Shown in pieces: positions 26,671-37,328 of a DNA stretch of 64,000 nt. Position 1 is the first letter of the stretch. Every line of letters starts with the position of its first letter. The position numbers and the translations under genes were made by a program. The notes beneath the pieces were generated by a model. The model searched no databases. It had not been told where the DNA came from and saw only the letters and a list, made by a program, of their open reading frames with translations. The DNA comes from Leptospira paudalimensis (lineage in GTDB: Bacteria > Spirochaetota > Leptospiria > Leptospirales > Leptospiraceae), in the NCBI RefSeq assembly GCF_026151345.1, contig NZ_JAMQPR010000001.1, positions 2,028,676 to 2,092,675 on the forward strand. Direction: 5' to 3'.

Positions 26671-28548
26671 ATGTCCCAAATGATCGATCCGATTTCCAGT
26701 GAAATTTTTGAACGGAAGCCATACTTACAAAATTATTTCAAAAACTTTCAGTCTGTTCAAAACTGGGAATTACACAGAGCGAAGAAAGATGGGGAATATT
26801 ATGTCTCATTAGATGGGAACCCACTCTCTTCTTCCTTCTCTCCCCTAACACAAGCCACACGACTCTTGGACACCTATTCTTTAAAACAAACTGATGTAGT
26901 GATCTTATTTGGACTTGGAAATCCTCACCTCCTAACAAGTGTCAGTGAAAAATTAAACCCAGGCCAGATCTTAATTTTTGTGGGAGAGGACGAAACACTG
27001 GTTCCCATTTTATGGGATCCAATTCTTAAATCCATTTTACAAGTGCCGGGAAGGCATTTGTTTTCGGGAGAACTCTTTTATCCGCTTTTTTTCAATTACT
27101 TAGAATCCCTTCCCATTGAACGAGTGAGTGGACTTAAAATCATTCGGAATCCAACAGACACAAACCGAAATCCCATTTACAAAGAATTGGAAGACAAAAC
27201 CCAAACTGTATTTTCAGCCAAGATGAGTGACCTACTCACCAAGTTTGAGTTTGAAAGGTTATGGATTAAAAACAGTGTGTTTAATCTTGTTCATGCCGAA
27301 AAAAATCTTCCAGTCAAATTCCCAATCTCCAAACTTCGTGACAAGTTTAAAGGACTCACCGCCGTACTCGTATCAGCTGGTCCTAGTTTACGAAAGAACC
27401 TATCTTGGTTACAAGAAGTAAGAGACAAAGTATTTGTTCTGTCTTGTGATACTTCACTGAAAGTTCTCATCAAAGCGGGAATCAAAGCAGATGGAGTGGT
27501 CACACTCGATGCCCAAACCAATTCCTTTTTTCATTTTATGGGTGAATCCCTCGGAGACATTCCCCTTTTTGCCGACCTAGTGAGTTCCCCGACCCTTCTC
27601 CGAGAACCAATGTTTACATCCGTTGTCCATTCGGTGACTGCAAAATACCAAGTGGATGCGGAAGGATCCCTTGTCAGGGAAGTTACAGCTGGTGGGGAAC
27701 TCGCTGAACATGTATTCCATGATGTGGGTGATATCCAATCAGGTGGGTCTGTGGCCACAACTGCCTTTGATATGTTACGTTTTATGGGATTTGGCAGTGT
27801 CTACTTTCTTGGCCAGGACCTTGCGTATTCAGGACGTGAAATCCATTCCACAGGTACCCATCATAATGAAAAATGGTTAATGCAAGTTAGTCGCAAAAAT
27901 AGCCTCGAACGGATCAATGAAGTCATCATCCGGAAACGCGAAACTCGTTACGTTCCTTCTTGTAGTGGAGGCGAGGTATTAACGGATTATGTTCTCGATT
28001 TGTACCGTCACTGGTTTGAAGAGTCCGCCACAAGCGTGCAAGAAATGTCACTTTGGAATGTAAATGAAGACGGGGCAAAGATGGAAGGGATCCCCTCCCT
28101 TTCTCCCAAGGCCGCGAAAGATAAGTTAAGCCTAATTCCCAATCACAATTACCCATGGCGTGAGTTTTCCATTTGGTCGGGAAAAGTAAATGGCCAGAAA
28201 AAAGGAGGTACCCAAAAAGGAATCACCTCACAAGGAACCATACACAATAGTGGCGAGGCACTTTTTCGAAAGATCAAAACAGATCTAACCTTCATCGAAT
28301 CCAAACTGAATGCATTTGAAAGTGAATCTTCTGCATCGTCCTTCCAAGATTCGGAGATATGGATTTGGATGCAAAGTGAATCCTATTTACGGAGACTCAT
28401 CCGCAAAACAGAAATTTATTTGTTACGCCACAAAGATTTAGATCCAAAACGAAAAAACCAAATTCTAATCCAGTCCATCCGAAAGGAGATCCGGTATTTA
28501 AAACGAAGTCTTTATCCGATGATGGATTCGTTTCCGGAAAAAGGATGA
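26671..28548 (+). CDS. Motility-associated factor (MAF/DUF115) glycosyltransferase-like protein
   Basis: A 625-residue protein. The central domain (about 220-400) carries the DUF115/MptE-like marks AVLVSAGPSLRKNLSWL, VTLDAQ and GGSVATTAFDMLRFMGFGSVYFLGQDLAYS. MAF proteins transfer nonulosonic acid-type sugars to flagellin in several bacteria, so a role in modifying the periplasmic flagellar filament is a reasonable inference. No membrane segment or signal peptide is seen. It is divergent from smc with 78 bases between them. Its last 37 bases overlap the 3' end of the convergent gene. Confidence 0.8.
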   Translation: MSQMIDPISSEIFERKPYLQNYFKNFQSVQNWELHRAKKDGEYYVSLDGNPLSSSFSPLTQATRLLDTYSLKQTDVVILFGLGNPHLLTSVSEKLNPGQILIFVGEDETLVPILWDPILKSILQVPGRHLFSGELFYPLFFNYLESLPIERVSGLKIIRNPTDTNRNPIYKELEDKTQTVFSAKMSDLLTKFEFERLWIKNSVFNLVHAEKNLPVKFPISKLRDKFKGLTAVLVSAGPSLRKNLSWLQEVRDKVFVLSCDTSLKVLIKAGIKADGVVTLDAQTNSFFHFMGESLGDIPLFADLVSSPTLLREPMFTSVVHSVTAKYQVDAEGSLVREVTAGGELAEHVFHDVGDIQSGGSVATTAFDMLRFMGFGSVYFLGQDLAYSGREIHSTGTHHNEKWLMQVSRKNSLERINEVIIRKRETRYVPSCSGGEVLTDYVLDLYRHWFEESATSVQEMSLWNVNEDGAKMEGIPSLSPKAAKDKLSLIPNHNYPWREFSIWSGKVNGQKKGGTQKGITSQGTIHNSGEALFRKIKTDLTFIESKLNAFESESSASSFQDSEIWIWMQSESYLRRLIRKTEIYLLRHKDLDPKRKNQILIQSIRKEIRYLKRSLYPMMDSFPEKG

Positions 28549-29141
28549 AAGACAGCATTGTCTTCAAACTCAGGAAAATAATCGAAAAATAATTTTTGAG
28601 AAACCACTCGGTATGCAAAAGGATTTTTTTCCGCATAACCATCTGTATGTGGTAGAGCTGGTAATTGGTGGAAATTGATACGCTCTTCAAAATTAATAAA
28701 ATCACGTCGAGTGAGTTCCGGTCGAAGTTCCAGGACAGTTTCTTTTAATAAATTCCAATCCAGTTTAAAACTCATCCGAGCCCCACGAAAGGCAGGAGAA
28801 CGTTCGAGTAAATTGACAATCCGTTTGACTGGACAATCCATATGGTAGTACTTCGTGAGGTATACTTTTACATACCTTGCCGCAAGACCAACAGGTTCCC
28901 AAACAAATTCTGATTCTACATTCGCTTCTTCTTCTTTTTTGATTTCGCTAAGGACTAAGTGTAACTCTGGAATCGAAAGTTTTCCGGTCATGAGGAGAGT
29001 GGATTCATCCATTCCAAACTCACCATAATACAACCATTTGTAAAAGTCTTGGATTTCTGCCTCTGGATGGTCTTCTACAAACTTGGTAATGAGAAAGAGT
29101 TTTTCTTTCTGCGAGAGTGTGGATTCCCTTTCATTTTGCAT
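28512..29141 (-). CDS. Protein of unknown function
   Basis: A 209-residue soluble, acidic protein with many aromatic residues. It has no signal peptide, membrane segment or motif I recognise. The first 100 residues look helical, and ENERE-type starts are typical of cytoplasmic proteins. It begins inside the end of plsY (11-base overlap) and so is the last gene of the smpB-der-plsY transcript, which supports its being real. Its 3' end overlaps the MAF gene by 37 bases on the other strand. Confidence 0.65.
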   Translation of the reverse strand: MQNERESTLSQKEKLFLITKFVEDHPEAEIQDFYKWLYYGEFGMDESTLLMTGKLSIPELHLVLSEIKKEEEANVESEFVWEPVGLAARYVKVYLTKYYHMDCPVKRIVNLLERSPAFRGARMSFKLDWNLLKETVLELRPELTRRDFINFEERINFHQLPALPHTDGYAEKNPFAYRVVSQKLFFDYFPEFEDNAVFHPFSGNESIIG

Positions 29142-29751
29142 CTTGAGAAGCTCTCAGTTCCTTTCCTGAAATGAGACGTTTGATATTCTCCCGATGGGAA
29201 TAAGTGATGAGAAAAAAAGTAGCAACTAACACAAAAAAGATGATCGGCTGGTAGTCGGCACTAGGTAATACCTTGGAAGAACCAAAGTACCAAAGAGGCA
29301 TGGAAAGTGTTGCCAGGATAGACCCTAAAGAAACAAATCCAGAGATTTTATAGACAATCAAAAAGATCACAATTGCACAAACTGTCACAATGGGAACTAG
29401 GGTCATGTACACCCCAAGGGCAGTTGCGACACCTTTTCCACCTCGAAAGTGGAGAAAGGGTGTGAAGGTATGTCCAAGGATAGCGACGGAACCGAGTAGG
29501 ATTTCCGTTGTTGTAAGAGAATAAGGGGAATCAATGTAAGAGGCAGAGATGACGGGGATGGAACCTTTCAGAGCATCGAGAAGCAGAGCTAAAAATCCAT
29601 ACTTCCAACCAATCACTCGGCCTACATTTGTGGCACCGATATTTCGGCTACCGTGCTCACGGATATCAATCCCTCGCACTTGTTTGGCAAGGATAAACCC
29701 CACCGGAATGCCACCAAAAAGGTAACTGAATAGGATTGCGGCAAGAATCAT
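29131..29751 (-). CDS. plsY: Acyl-phosphate:glycerol-3-phosphate acyltransferase PlsY
   Basis: A 206-residue integral membrane enzyme with five to six segments. Family motifs are visible: SYLFGGIPVGFI, GSRNIGATNVGR (substrate phosphate loop), DALKGSIPV and HTFTPFLHFRGGKGVATALGV. It transfers an acyl group from acyl phosphate to glycerol 3-phosphate, the first step of phospholipid synthesis, in the inner membrane. Its ATG overlaps the stop of der by ATGA. Length is normal. It sits in the run smpB-der-plsY. Confidence 0.95.
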   Translation of the reverse strand: MILAAILFSYLFGGIPVGFILAKQVRGIDIREHGSRNIGATNVGRVIGWKYGFLALLLDALKGSIPVISASYIDSPYSLTTTEILLGSVAILGHTFTPFLHFRGGKGVATALGVYMTLVPIVTVCAIVIFLIVYKISGFVSLGSILATLSMPLWYFGSSKVLPSADYQPIIFFVLVATFFLITYSHRENIKRLISGKELRASQDAK

Positions 29752-31100
29752 TCCCTGCCCTCCTTTCCTTCGTTTCTGTTACGGAGTTCGATCTCAACCG
29801 CAAGGCCGTCGAGTCCAAATTCCTTTACTATACTCTTTCGGTAGAAACTCAAAATATTTGAGGGAAAGAGTTTTGTGTCGTTCACGAAGAACAATATTTT
29901 AAAAGGGATCTGCGAGACCTGGGTGGCGTAATACACCTTCGGAGGTCGGTTCGATGCCTTCTGTACCTTATTTTTTCCCCCCCACTTGCTTAACCAGTCA
30001 TTTAATTGGCGAGTCGTGAGCTTTTTTTGGGACTTTTCAAAGAGGGAAACCACTTCTTCTAAGAGTTTGTGGGTGCGGAGTTTTTCCTTAGCAGAAAGAG
30101 AGAGGAGCGGGCGTTCTTTGAGTATGGAAAGTTTTCCTTCCATTCGGTCTTTGTAGTGTTTCCAGGAATTGGATTCTTTTTCAGGGACTAGGTCCCATTT
30201 GTTCACCGCAACGATCATGGGTTTTCCCAGTTCTTGGATTTCCCCGAAGATTTTTTTATCAAATTCACCAAGGCCTTTCATGGCATCTACGAGAAGTACG
30301 ACCACATCAGCTTCACCTAAACTATGTAAGGTTCTTTTATACGAATAAAATTCTAAACTTTCGCCTGTTTTGGATTTCCTTCGGATCCCTGCTGTATCGA
30401 TGATTTCCAATTTATGGTTTTGGAAGTAAAACTGATCAGATACTGAATCCCTTGTGGTGCCAGGAACATCACTCACCACTGCTCGTTTGTAACCAAGAAA
30501 TGTATTGAGAAGAGACGACTTACCAGAGTTTGGTTTCCCGATGATGGCAATTTTGCAATACGGGTCTTCTTGGGTTTTAATTTTGTCTGGTAGGAAAAAA
30601 TTAATTTTTTGGTAGAGTAAATCAAAATTGCGGCGCCCAAGGGCAGAGATCGGAAGCAGTTCGTTTAACCCCAGTTTGTAAAATGGTTCCAGATCATATT
30701 CATCTTGTTCGGTATCCACTTTGTTGATAAGGGTAAGTACATTTTTACTTTTAAGAATTTCATCTTTTTTGAAAAGATCGATCAGTTTGTGATCATATTT
30801 TCGTAAGTCTTTGTGATCAATGACATGTAAGATAAGATCAGAATTACGCAAATGTTCAAAAGCTATTTCGATGATTTCTTTTGAGATTTCATCGATGTTC
30901 TCAATATCAAGTCCTGGTGTATCAGACAAGGTAAATGGAATTTTAAACTCAGAACGTTCGACTGTTTTTTGCAAAACGTCACGTGTAACACCTGCTGTGT
31001 TTTCTGTAATGGCACTTTGTGCTCGGAGTATGGCATTAAATAATGTGGATTTCCCCACATTTTGTCTACCGACTATGGTAACAACGGGAAGTCCCTTCAT
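29748..31100 (-). CDS. der: Ribosome-assembly GTPase Der (EngA)
   Basis: A 450-residue protein with two tandem GTPase domains and a C-terminal KH-like domain. The first has [14 protein letters not shown] and INKVD; the second has [18 protein letters not shown] and VNKWD. Der helps mature the 50S subunit in the cytoplasm. Its ATG overlaps the smpB stop. The length matches the family. The first domain lacks the Pro of the usual GRPNVGKS (Gln here), a conservative change. Confidence 0.96.
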   Translation of the reverse strand: MKGLPVVTIVGRQNVGKSTLFNAILRAQSAITENTAGVTRDVLQKTVERSEFKIPFTLSDTPGLDIENIDEISKEIIEIAFEHLRNSDLILHVIDHKDLRKYDHKLIDLFKKDEILKSKNVLTLINKVDTEQDEYDLEPFYKLGLNELLPISALGRRNFDLLYQKINFFLPDKIKTQEDPYCKIAIIGKPNSGKSSLLNTFLGYKRAVVSDVPGTTRDSVSDQFYFQNHKLEIIDTAGIRRKSKTGESLEFYSYKRTLHSLGEADVVVLLVDAMKGLGEFDKKIFGEIQELGKPMIVAVNKWDLVPEKESNSWKHYKDRMEGKLSILKERPLLSLSAKEKLRTHKLLEEVVSLFEKSQKKLTTRQLNDWLSKWGGKNKVQKASNRPPKVYYATQVSQIPFKILFFVNDTKLFPSNILSFYRKSIVKEFGLDGLAVEIELRNRNEGKEGRE

Positions 31101-31585
31101 TTGCGTAAATGTTCCTTCATGGCTCTTTCCATATCGATTTTGGCTTCCTTCTTTTGGATATCGTCACGTTTGTCATATAATTTTTTTGGTTTGGCTAAAG
31201 CGACGTCAATCTTCACCAAACGGTTGTTCTTAAAGAAACAACGTGTGGCAACAAGCACAAGCCCCTTCTCTTTGATGGAACGGTCTATCTTTTCAATTTC
31301 TTTTGCTTTGAGGAGGAGTTTTCGTGGGCGAATCTCAGGGTGGTTCGCATAACCTCCGTTTTTGTAAGGAGGGATTTGAAAGTTTTCTAAGAATACTTCC
31401 CCATTTCTCACTTTGGCAAAACAATCAGTAAGGTTTCCCTTTTTTTCTCTTAGGGATTTTACCTCAGATCCTGTGAGAACAACACCAGCTTCGAACGAAT
31501 CTAGCAGTTCGAAATTGAACTTTGCCTTTTTGTTGATTAAAGGATCGGTTCCGCGTGGTTTATCGTCTTTTTTGGTTTTGCCCAT
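31097..31585 (-). CDS. smpB: tmRNA-binding protein SmpB
   Basis: A 162-residue SmpB, the partner of tmRNA in rescuing stalled ribosomes. Marks are [27 protein letters not shown], the beta-barrel core and the basic C-terminal tail [20 protein letters not shown] that enters the mRNA channel. It starts 5 bases after the stop of the large AAA protein, and overlaps der by ATGA, so all are on one transcript. No tmRNA gene is seen in this window. Confidence 0.97.
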   Translation of the reverse strand: MGKTKKDDKPRGTDPLINKKAKFNFELLDSFEAGVVLTGSEVKSLREKKGNLTDCFAKVRNGEVFLENFQIPPYKNGGYANHPEIRPRKLLLKAKEIEKIDRSIKEKGLVLVATRCFFKNNRLVKIDVALAKPKKLYDKRDDIQKKEAKIDMERAMKEHLRK

Positions 31586-31590
31586 ATGGA

Positions 31591-34500
31591 TTATTGTCTT
31601 AAGGAATGGTGGATTTGGACAAGCCTTGCAATTTCTGCCCCAATGAGATTTGGCATCGAATAAAAATTGTCAGCCGTAATCTGAAGCGAGTCGTGGAACA
31701 CATGTTCTGCAATGTAACGAGAACCAAGTCCTACCCCTAAAAATACATAATTTTTCTCTTCGTTTTTCAGTACAGCTTCTTTCATTTTTCTCGTGTCAAA
31801 AGAAGCGAGTTCGTCCTCAATGTAGGTCTTTGCCCTCTGGCCTCGGAAGTCAGATAGGATGACTATGATTTTGGTTTGGGCATCTGGTGAAAAATAACGT
31901 TCACAATTCGAAAGGACTTGGAATTCAGGGATGCTGTCCCCTTGCCAATTTTTACAAAGGGCACTGAATACTTCCTCTTCCTTCTCGGGGGTGTAGTCTT
32001 CTTCTGCTGATTTCAGATTAAAAATATCCACAGTGTCTTTTGAGTTTTTGATATCACAGAAGGTATGAACACTTGTTTTGATATCATGTTCATTCAGAAT
32101 ATGCAAACTCACAAGTAGGGCTGATAACATCGCAATCGAATACTCAAAGTTAAAGATCCTTCTACATTTGGAAACAAGGAAGGTGACCTCTACCCCTTTC
32201 AGCTTTTCATCATTTTTTTCGATGGTGGTTTTATCGAAGATTTTGGTATCACCCCTTCCACTTTTGTAAGAGATGTACTTCCTTGCGTCCACTCTTGAAC
32301 CTTCGTTTTTGTACATGCGGTGGATGTCAATTTCAGGATCAAAGAGTTGCTCTAGGTTGAGTTCGACTTCTTCGAGCTCTTTTCCAAACACCGATTTAAA
32401 TTCTTCGAGACCCACCATGATGGAATAATCCCAAAGCAGACGGCGTTTTTTTAAGAATTGTTTATAGAGTTCTTCGGTGCGGTAACCCCAAGCACCACCA
32501 CCACCTTGTGGTTCTCCTTGGCCTTGGTTTCCCTGTGTGTCCTGGCCATACCAAGCATCAGGTCCTTCTTTGGTTCCTCCACCTGTTTCGGGTGTATTAA
32601 TCTCAATTCCCCGTTTGGTTTCTTCACCAGAGTTTAATTTTTTCGCAACACCTGTGAGGGGATCCCGTTTGTGAAGTTCAGGATCCCACCAATTTTTACG
32701 ATTTAGCCCTGACTCAACGGTAAATGTTTTTTTTTTCTCTTCGATTTCCTCGAAGAGTGTTGAGACCACTTCTACACCAGAGAGGTAACCCTCTAACAGG
32801 CGTTCCAGTTCCTTTCGTTCCTTAGGATCGGCAATTTGGTTCGTGTAATAAATTTTTCCACCCCGAATGGCAATGTCTTTTACATCGGTTTGGTTGTAAC
32901 GATAGATATGGTTTTTCCATTTGAGAAGGTTTGCGATCCCAAATCGGTAAGGCATAAGGTTTGCCGAACCAATCGTACGTTTTTCCGAAAGTTCTTTTAC
33001 TTTGAGGTGAAACCGTGCAAGAGATCTAGGTAACACCCCTTCTGGTAAAAAGAATTCCAAAATTTCTTCTAAGACTTTTACATCTTCCAACTCAGGAAAT
33101 AAAATCGGTGTAAAACGGTTACGGAAGGCACGAGAGATCGTTGTCACAGACTTAGAAGCACGAAAGGACTTCATCCCAAAAACCACAGAGGTTTCTGTCA
33201 GTTTGACAGGAAGGTATTCTCCAGACTCTGGTGGCAGAGTGAGAGACCTTGCATCATCCGTTAACATATTCATTTTTTCAACAAGTTCTGCCCCAGCCGA
33301 TTCTAGACCAGAGATAAGGATGATATGGCCATTTCGGATAGCACGCGTTAGTGGTCCATCAACCCAAGTAACACTTTCAATATTTCCTTCTTCTGTTGGT
33401 TTTAAGGCACCCACCACATCCGAAGTATGCATCCCTTTGGATAACATCACGGATTCAATTTGGATGCCTGTGAGTTCTGTAAAGAGAGGTAAAAATTCTT
33501 GTGGGTCCTGGTCTTCTCTGTATTCGATAAGGATGTTTTCTTTTGCTTGGATGGCGGTAAACACTTGGTCCAGGAAATGAAGGATGGGTTCTGGTGTAGG
33601 GTATTTGGAAAGAAGGGAGATCGTTTTTGTTTCGTCCCAAGTTTTGATTTCTTTGTCATTCCAGAAGATGGTAGATCCTTGTACATACCCTTTGGTAGGA
33701 ACGAGTTTTACGGCACCACCAAACTCCGATTCAATGAGTTCTCTTTGTTTGTCACGGTCTTCTTTTTTACGGAATGGTTCCTCAAAGAGATACAAGGCTT
33801 CGCGAACCGAAACCGTTTTGTCTTTTGCACCAAATAATACCAATCGGTTGCAATACTTTTGGAGCTTACGTAAATTAAAATGGTATTTTTCTAAATCCCC
33901 TTTTCCAACTTCACCAGATTTAATTCGTTTTTCCGATTCGATACTGATGCGAATGATTTGTTTTAGAACCTCTTCCGATAACATGGGATAAAGTTTTTTT
34001 AAGATATAAAACATCTCATCGGGAGTATACGGATCAACATAAACAACTGCAAAATGTTTGGTAATATCGAAGGGTAAGGGTTTACGACCTTCAAATCCTT
34101 CACTTGGGTTTTGGGTTCCAATAAACCAAAAACCCGTTTTGCCTTTGACTCGTTCCCCACTGCCCTCGAGTAAGTCGAGGTAATTGGATTCATAGACAGA
34201 GGAAAATCGTTTGATGATGTTTGGTGCACAGAGGTTCATCTCATCGGCCACAAAACTTAAACCCTCGGAAAGAGCATTGGTAAGTGGACCGTTCGACCAA
34301 GTAAAACCCTTCCCATCGAGAAGGATACGATACGATCCAATCAAATCTTCTGGGAGTGTGTCCTCATTAAAACTGAACCGAAGTGTCGGTTGTTTCCGAA
34401 GCGAATTGATATAATAGATTAAAGCATTTTTTCCAACACCAGCATCTCCGACGAGGAGGACTGGCATACCTTCGAGCATGGGGTAAAGGATTTTTTGTAA

Positions 34501-34608
34501 GGTTTGTTTCACCGAGTCAGTTTCAACAAGGCTAGAAGGGAAAACGGGAAATTTTTCGGAGTGCGGGAGAACCGGCACTTTCACATCGGCGATGGTTACA
34601 AATTCCAT
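31591..34608 (-). CDS. Midasin-like AAA/AAA/VWA-like protein
   Basis: A protein of 1005 residues from the ATG at 34608 (TTG 13 codons upstream possible; numbers below count from the longer form). The first AAA5/MoxR-like domain has GDAGVGKN (67-74), FVADEMN and GTQNPSE. A second AAA-like domain (about 365-530) has lost Walker A but keeps SRAFRNRF. A Gly/Glu/Gln-rich linker (685-720) leads to a C-terminal VWA-like domain (about 818-1018) whose metal-site motif DxSxS is replaced by LVSKC. The order resembles midasin/Rea1 or a fused MoxR-VWA pair that remodels protein complexes. It is the first gene of the smpB-der-plsY unit. Confidence 0.72.
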   Translation of the reverse strand: MEFVTIADVKVPVLPHSEKFPVFPSSLVETDSVKQTLQKILYPMLEGMPVLLVGDAGVGKNALIYYINSLRKQPTLRFSFNEDTLPEDLIGSYRILLDGKGFTWSNGPLTNALSEGLSFVADEMNLCAPNIIKRFSSVYESNYLDLLEGSGERVKGKTGFWFIGTQNPSEGFEGRKPLPFDITKHFAVVYVDPYTPDEMFYILKKLYPMLSEEVLKQIIRISIESEKRIKSGEVGKGDLEKYHFNLRKLQKYCNRLVLFGAKDKTVSVREALYLFEEPFRKKEDRDKQRELIESEFGGAVKLVPTKGYVQGSTIFWNDKEIKTWDETKTISLLSKYPTPEPILHFLDQVFTAIQAKENILIEYREDQDPQEFLPLFTELTGIQIESVMLSKGMHTSDVVGALKPTEEGNIESVTWVDGPLTRAIRNGHIILISGLESAGAELVEKMNMLTDDARSLTLPPESGEYLPVKLTETSVVFGMKSFRASKSVTTISRAFRNRFTPILFPELEDVKVLEEILEFFLPEGVLPRSLARFHLKVKELSEKRTIGSANLMPYRFGIANLLKWKNHIYRYNQTDVKDIAIRGGKIYYTNQIADPKERKELERLLEGYLSGVEVVSTLFEEIEEKKKTFTVESGLNRKNWWDPELHKRDPLTGVAKKLNSGEETKRGIEINTPETGGGTKEGPDAWYGQDTQGNQGQGEPQGGGGAWGYRTEELYKQFLKKRRLLWDYSIMVGLEEFKSVFGKELEEVELNLEQLFDPEIDIHRMYKNEGSRVDARKYISYKSGRGDTKIFDKTTIEKNDEKLKGVEVTFLVSKCRRIFNFEYSIAMLSALLVSLHILNEHDIKTSVHTFCDIKNSKDTVDIFNLKSAEEDYTPEKEEEVFSALCKNWQGDSIPEFQVLSNCERYFSPDAQTKIIVILSDFRGQRAKTYIEDELASFDTRKMKEAVLKNEEKNYVFLGVGLGSRYIAEHVFHDSLQITADNFYSMPNLIGAEIARLVQIHHSLRQ

Positions 34609-34689
34609 ATCCTTCAGATTTCTACTCAATTCCAGGGTGTAAACCAAATTCTATTGACCCGTACCTCCCCAAAAAACCATGATGATTCC

Positions 34690-35787
34690 ATGGAATTTGC
34701 CAATAGAATGAATGGGATCGACTCCTCCCCCATCCGAAAAGCCTTTGAACTTGCAAGGAGCATCCAAAACCCGATCAATTTGAGTATCGGACAACCTCAC
34801 TTTCCTTGCCCACCTAACATTATTGAAGCGATGAATAAAGCTGCTATCGAAGGAAAAACTTCTTACACTCTTACCGCGGGGATTCCAGAATTAAAAACGG
34901 CCATGGCCGAAAAATACAGAACCCAAAATCATATGAAGTATGCCCATGAAGACAGAATCCTTGTGACTTCGGGGATTTCTTCAGCACTCTTTTTATTGTT
35001 TAATGCTCTTGTGAACGAAGGCGATGAGTGCCTCGTGATCTCTCCTTATTTTTTAATGTATCCTGCCATGCTTAAGTTTTACGGAGGAAAGGTTGTCCCT
35101 CTTTCCGAAAACTTTACTCCAAATGATGTTGAGGCACTAAAAAACCGAAAATTCAAACTCATCATCTTTTCCAATCCATCGAACCCAACAGGAAAGGTTT
35201 TATCCAAAGAACAACTCCGGGCTCTTGCCAATTTAGCGGAAAACACGGGAGCATACCTCATCAGTGATGAAATTTATGAACTTTTCGATTTTGATGGGAA
35301 GTTTTTTTCCATCGGAAGTGAGTATGAAAAAACCATCACTCTCACTGGCTTTTCCAAAACCTATAATATGACAGGGCTTAGACTTGCAACCATCCTTGCC
35401 GAAGACAAAGTCATCAAGGCACTTACCACCTTACAGCAATATACTGTTGTTTGTGCGCCATCCATCACACAGTGGGCAGGAATCGAAGCTTTAAAAACCG
35501 ACATGAGCACTTATATTCAAGATTATAAAGAAAAACGTGATTTTGTATACGAATCCTTAAAAGACCATTACCCTATTCAAAAATCGGGAGGTGCCTTTTA
35601 TTCTTTTTTCCAAGTGCCTTGTGAAGATGAGGAGTTCATCAAACGTGCTGTGAAAAAAGATTTAATCCTTGTTCCTGGGTTTATCTTCTGCGATTCCAAA
35701 AACTATGTCAGACTTTCTTTTGCCACCGAATGGGATACACTCAAACGTGGGATGAAAGCCTTACAAGAATTGGCAAAAGAATCATAA
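34690..35787 (+). CDS. Class I/II PLP-dependent aminotransferase
   Basis: A 365-residue fold-type I aminotransferase. The start at 34690 is chosen because the longer frame would run deep into the divergent AAA gene. Motifs are SIGQPHFPCPPN, SNPSNPTGKVLS (PLP ring), SDEIYELFDF (Asp/Tyr) and SKTYNMTGLRLA with the PLP lysine, then YVRLSF (carboxylate Arg). The type is aspartate/aromatic (AspC-like). The substrate cannot be settled by eye. The prepilin peptidase gene follows at once. Confidence 0.88.
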   Translation: MEFANRMNGIDSSPIRKAFELARSIQNPINLSIGQPHFPCPPNIIEAMNKAAIEGKTSYTLTAGIPELKTAMAEKYRTQNHMKYAHEDRILVTSGISSALFLLFNALVNEGDECLVISPYFLMYPAMLKFYGGKVVPLSENFTPNDVEALKNRKFKLIIFSNPSNPTGKVLSKEQLRALANLAENTGAYLISDEIYELFDFDGKFFSIGSEYEKTITLTGFSKTYNMTGLRLATILAEDKVIKALTTLQQYTVVCAPSITQWAGIEALKTDMSTYIQDYKEKRDFVYESLKDHYPIQKSGGAFYSFFQVPCEDEEFIKRAVKKDLILVPGFIFCDSKNYVRLSFATEWDTLKRGMKALQELAKES

Positions 35788-35813
35788 TTCGGTTACTGGA
35801 TTCGGCATTCACT

Positions 35814-36668
35814 GTGGACTTTTTCGAAGATACAAATTGGTTTTTTCTTTGGAAACTTTCCACAGTCACCATCTTGTTTTTGTTTGGTGGTGCACTTGCT
35901 AGTTTTTATACCACACTCGCTGACCGAATTTTATATTACTGTTATGAAAAAGGAAGAAAAGAGTTCCAAGGTTTCAAACGTTGGCAAGTAATTTTTACAA
36001 AACCAAGCCACTGCCCCGAATGTAAAACTCCCATAACCAAACTCTATTTGGTTCCCATTTTTGGTTGGTTTTTAACGAAAGGAAAATGTGATCATTGTCA
36101 GATCAACGTTCCCAAACTCTACCCCTTATCTGAATTTTTATTTGGAATCATTGCAGTGGTTGTGTATTCCATTTCTGATTCCCTTTTTGGTACAATTTGC
36201 CTTCTATTTTTATTTGGCCACCTTCTCATTTCCATGATGACAGATGCAAAAAAATTATCTCTCGATTATGAAAACCTTCCCTTCCTTTTCGGTTTTGGAT
36301 TTTTGTCGAACTTCCTTTTGTTTGGTGAAACCATTGGACTCGAACATTTGTTTGTGTATTTGAGTTTTTTCGCTTTTTATCTTGTCATCTATCTCGTGTT
36401 TCGTGGTGGGACGGGTCTAGGGGACGTACTTTTTTCACCTGTTTTTGCTGCCATTGCAGGGAATCCCTTTTGGATCGTGTATCTGAATACATCCTATTTA
36501 CTTGCCGTTACCTTTAGTTTGGTACTTCGAAAAAAAGGAGAACCACTCAAAGGAACAAAAGTTCCCATGGGACTCTATTTTTCGATTGGACTCTTTTTTA
36601 CTTTTTTTTGCAAACTCATCGTTCACAATTATGAATGGGAAGGATTTTCAGATTTATGGAACCAATAA
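35814..36668 (+). CDS. pilD: Prepilin leader peptidase/N-methyltransferase (A24)
   Basis: A 284-residue membrane protease from GTG at 35814; an ATG at 35730 would overlap the previous gene by 58 bases. The N-terminal domain has CPECKTP and CDHCQ, the zinc site of bifunctional enzymes. Catalytic aspartates lie in MTDAKKLSL and GGTGLGD, matching the A24 pattern. About seven hydrophobic segments follow. It cleaves and methylates type IV pilin or pseudopilin precursors at the inner membrane. No pilin gene is nearby, so the substrates are encoded elsewhere. Confidence 0.87.
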   Translation: MDFFEDTNWFFLWKLSTVTILFLFGGALASFYTTLADRILYYCYEKGRKEFQGFKRWQVIFTKPSHCPECKTPITKLYLVPIFGWFLTKGKCDHCQINVPKLYPLSEFLFGIIAVVVYSISDSLFGTICLLFLFGHLLISMMTDAKKLSLDYENLPFLFGFGFLSNFLLFGETIGLEHLFVYLSFFAFYLVIYLVFRGGTGLGDVLFSPVFAAIAGNPFWIVYLNTSYLLAVTFSLVLRKKGEPLKGTKVPMGLYFSIGLFFTFFCKLIVHNYEWEGFSDLWNQ

Positions 36669-37303
36669 ATGACCTAGCACATATGCGCCAAACATACAAA
36701 CGTTCTGTTCTTTCAGAAAACACAGCTGGAACTGATCCTTTGGCACTGTTTTCCCTTTGGTTTTCCGAAGCAAAAGAAGAAGGAGAACCAGAACCCAATG
36801 CTATGAGCCTAGCCACGGTAGACAGAGATGGACAACCAAGCGTACGGATTGTACTTCTAAAAGGATTAATCCGTAATGAATTTCAATTTTTCACGAACTA
36901 CCATTCTGATAAAGGCAAAAACATCAGTGAAAACAATCGAGTGGCTTTGAATTTTTTTTGGCCAAAACTAGAAAGGCAAATTCGCATTGAAGGGATCGCA
37001 AGTAAAATTCCAAAAGAAGAATCAGAACGTTATTTTGCAATTCGCCCAAGAGAATCGCAAATCGGAGCTCACACATCAAACCAAAGTTCGGTGGTGCCAT
37101 CGAGAGAATATTTAGAAGAAAAATTTGCCTCACTTTCCAAAGAATGGGAAGGAAAGGAAATTCCGATGCCAGAGTTTTGGGGAGGGTATTCTGTATCCCC
37201 TACCAAAATCGAATTTTGGCAAGGAAGAGTAGGAAGATTACACGATCGCATTTTATTTGAAAAACAAAAACACGAGTGGCTTAGGTCAAGGCTCTCCCCA
37301 TAA
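36656..37303 (+). CDS. pdxH: Pyridoxamine 5'-phosphate oxidase
   Basis: A 215-residue FMN enzyme making pyridoxal 5'-phosphate. The ATG at 36656 gives a typical N-terminus (INDLAHMRQTYKRS); an ATG 7 codons earlier is possible. Motifs are RIVLLKG, FFTNYHSDKG, ERQIRIEG, FAIRPRESQIGAHTSNQS, PEFWGGYSVSP and GRLHDRILF with RLSP at the end, all standard. It overlaps the end of the prepilin peptidase gene by 13 bases, so the three genes 34.7-37.3 kb form one transcript. The aminotransferase in the same unit uses the cofactor this enzyme makes. Confidence 0.96.
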   Translation: MEPINDLAHMRQTYKRSVLSENTAGTDPLALFSLWFSEAKEEGEPEPNAMSLATVDRDGQPSVRIVLLKGLIRNEFQFFTNYHSDKGKNISENNRVALNFFWPKLERQIRIEGIASKIPKEESERYFAIRPRESQIGAHTSNQSSVVPSREYLEEKFASLSKEWEGKEIPMPEFWGGYSVSPTKIEFWQGRVGRLHDRILFEKQKHEWLRSRLSP

Positions 37304-37328
37304 TGAAGAGAGCTTATCGATTCGGTTC

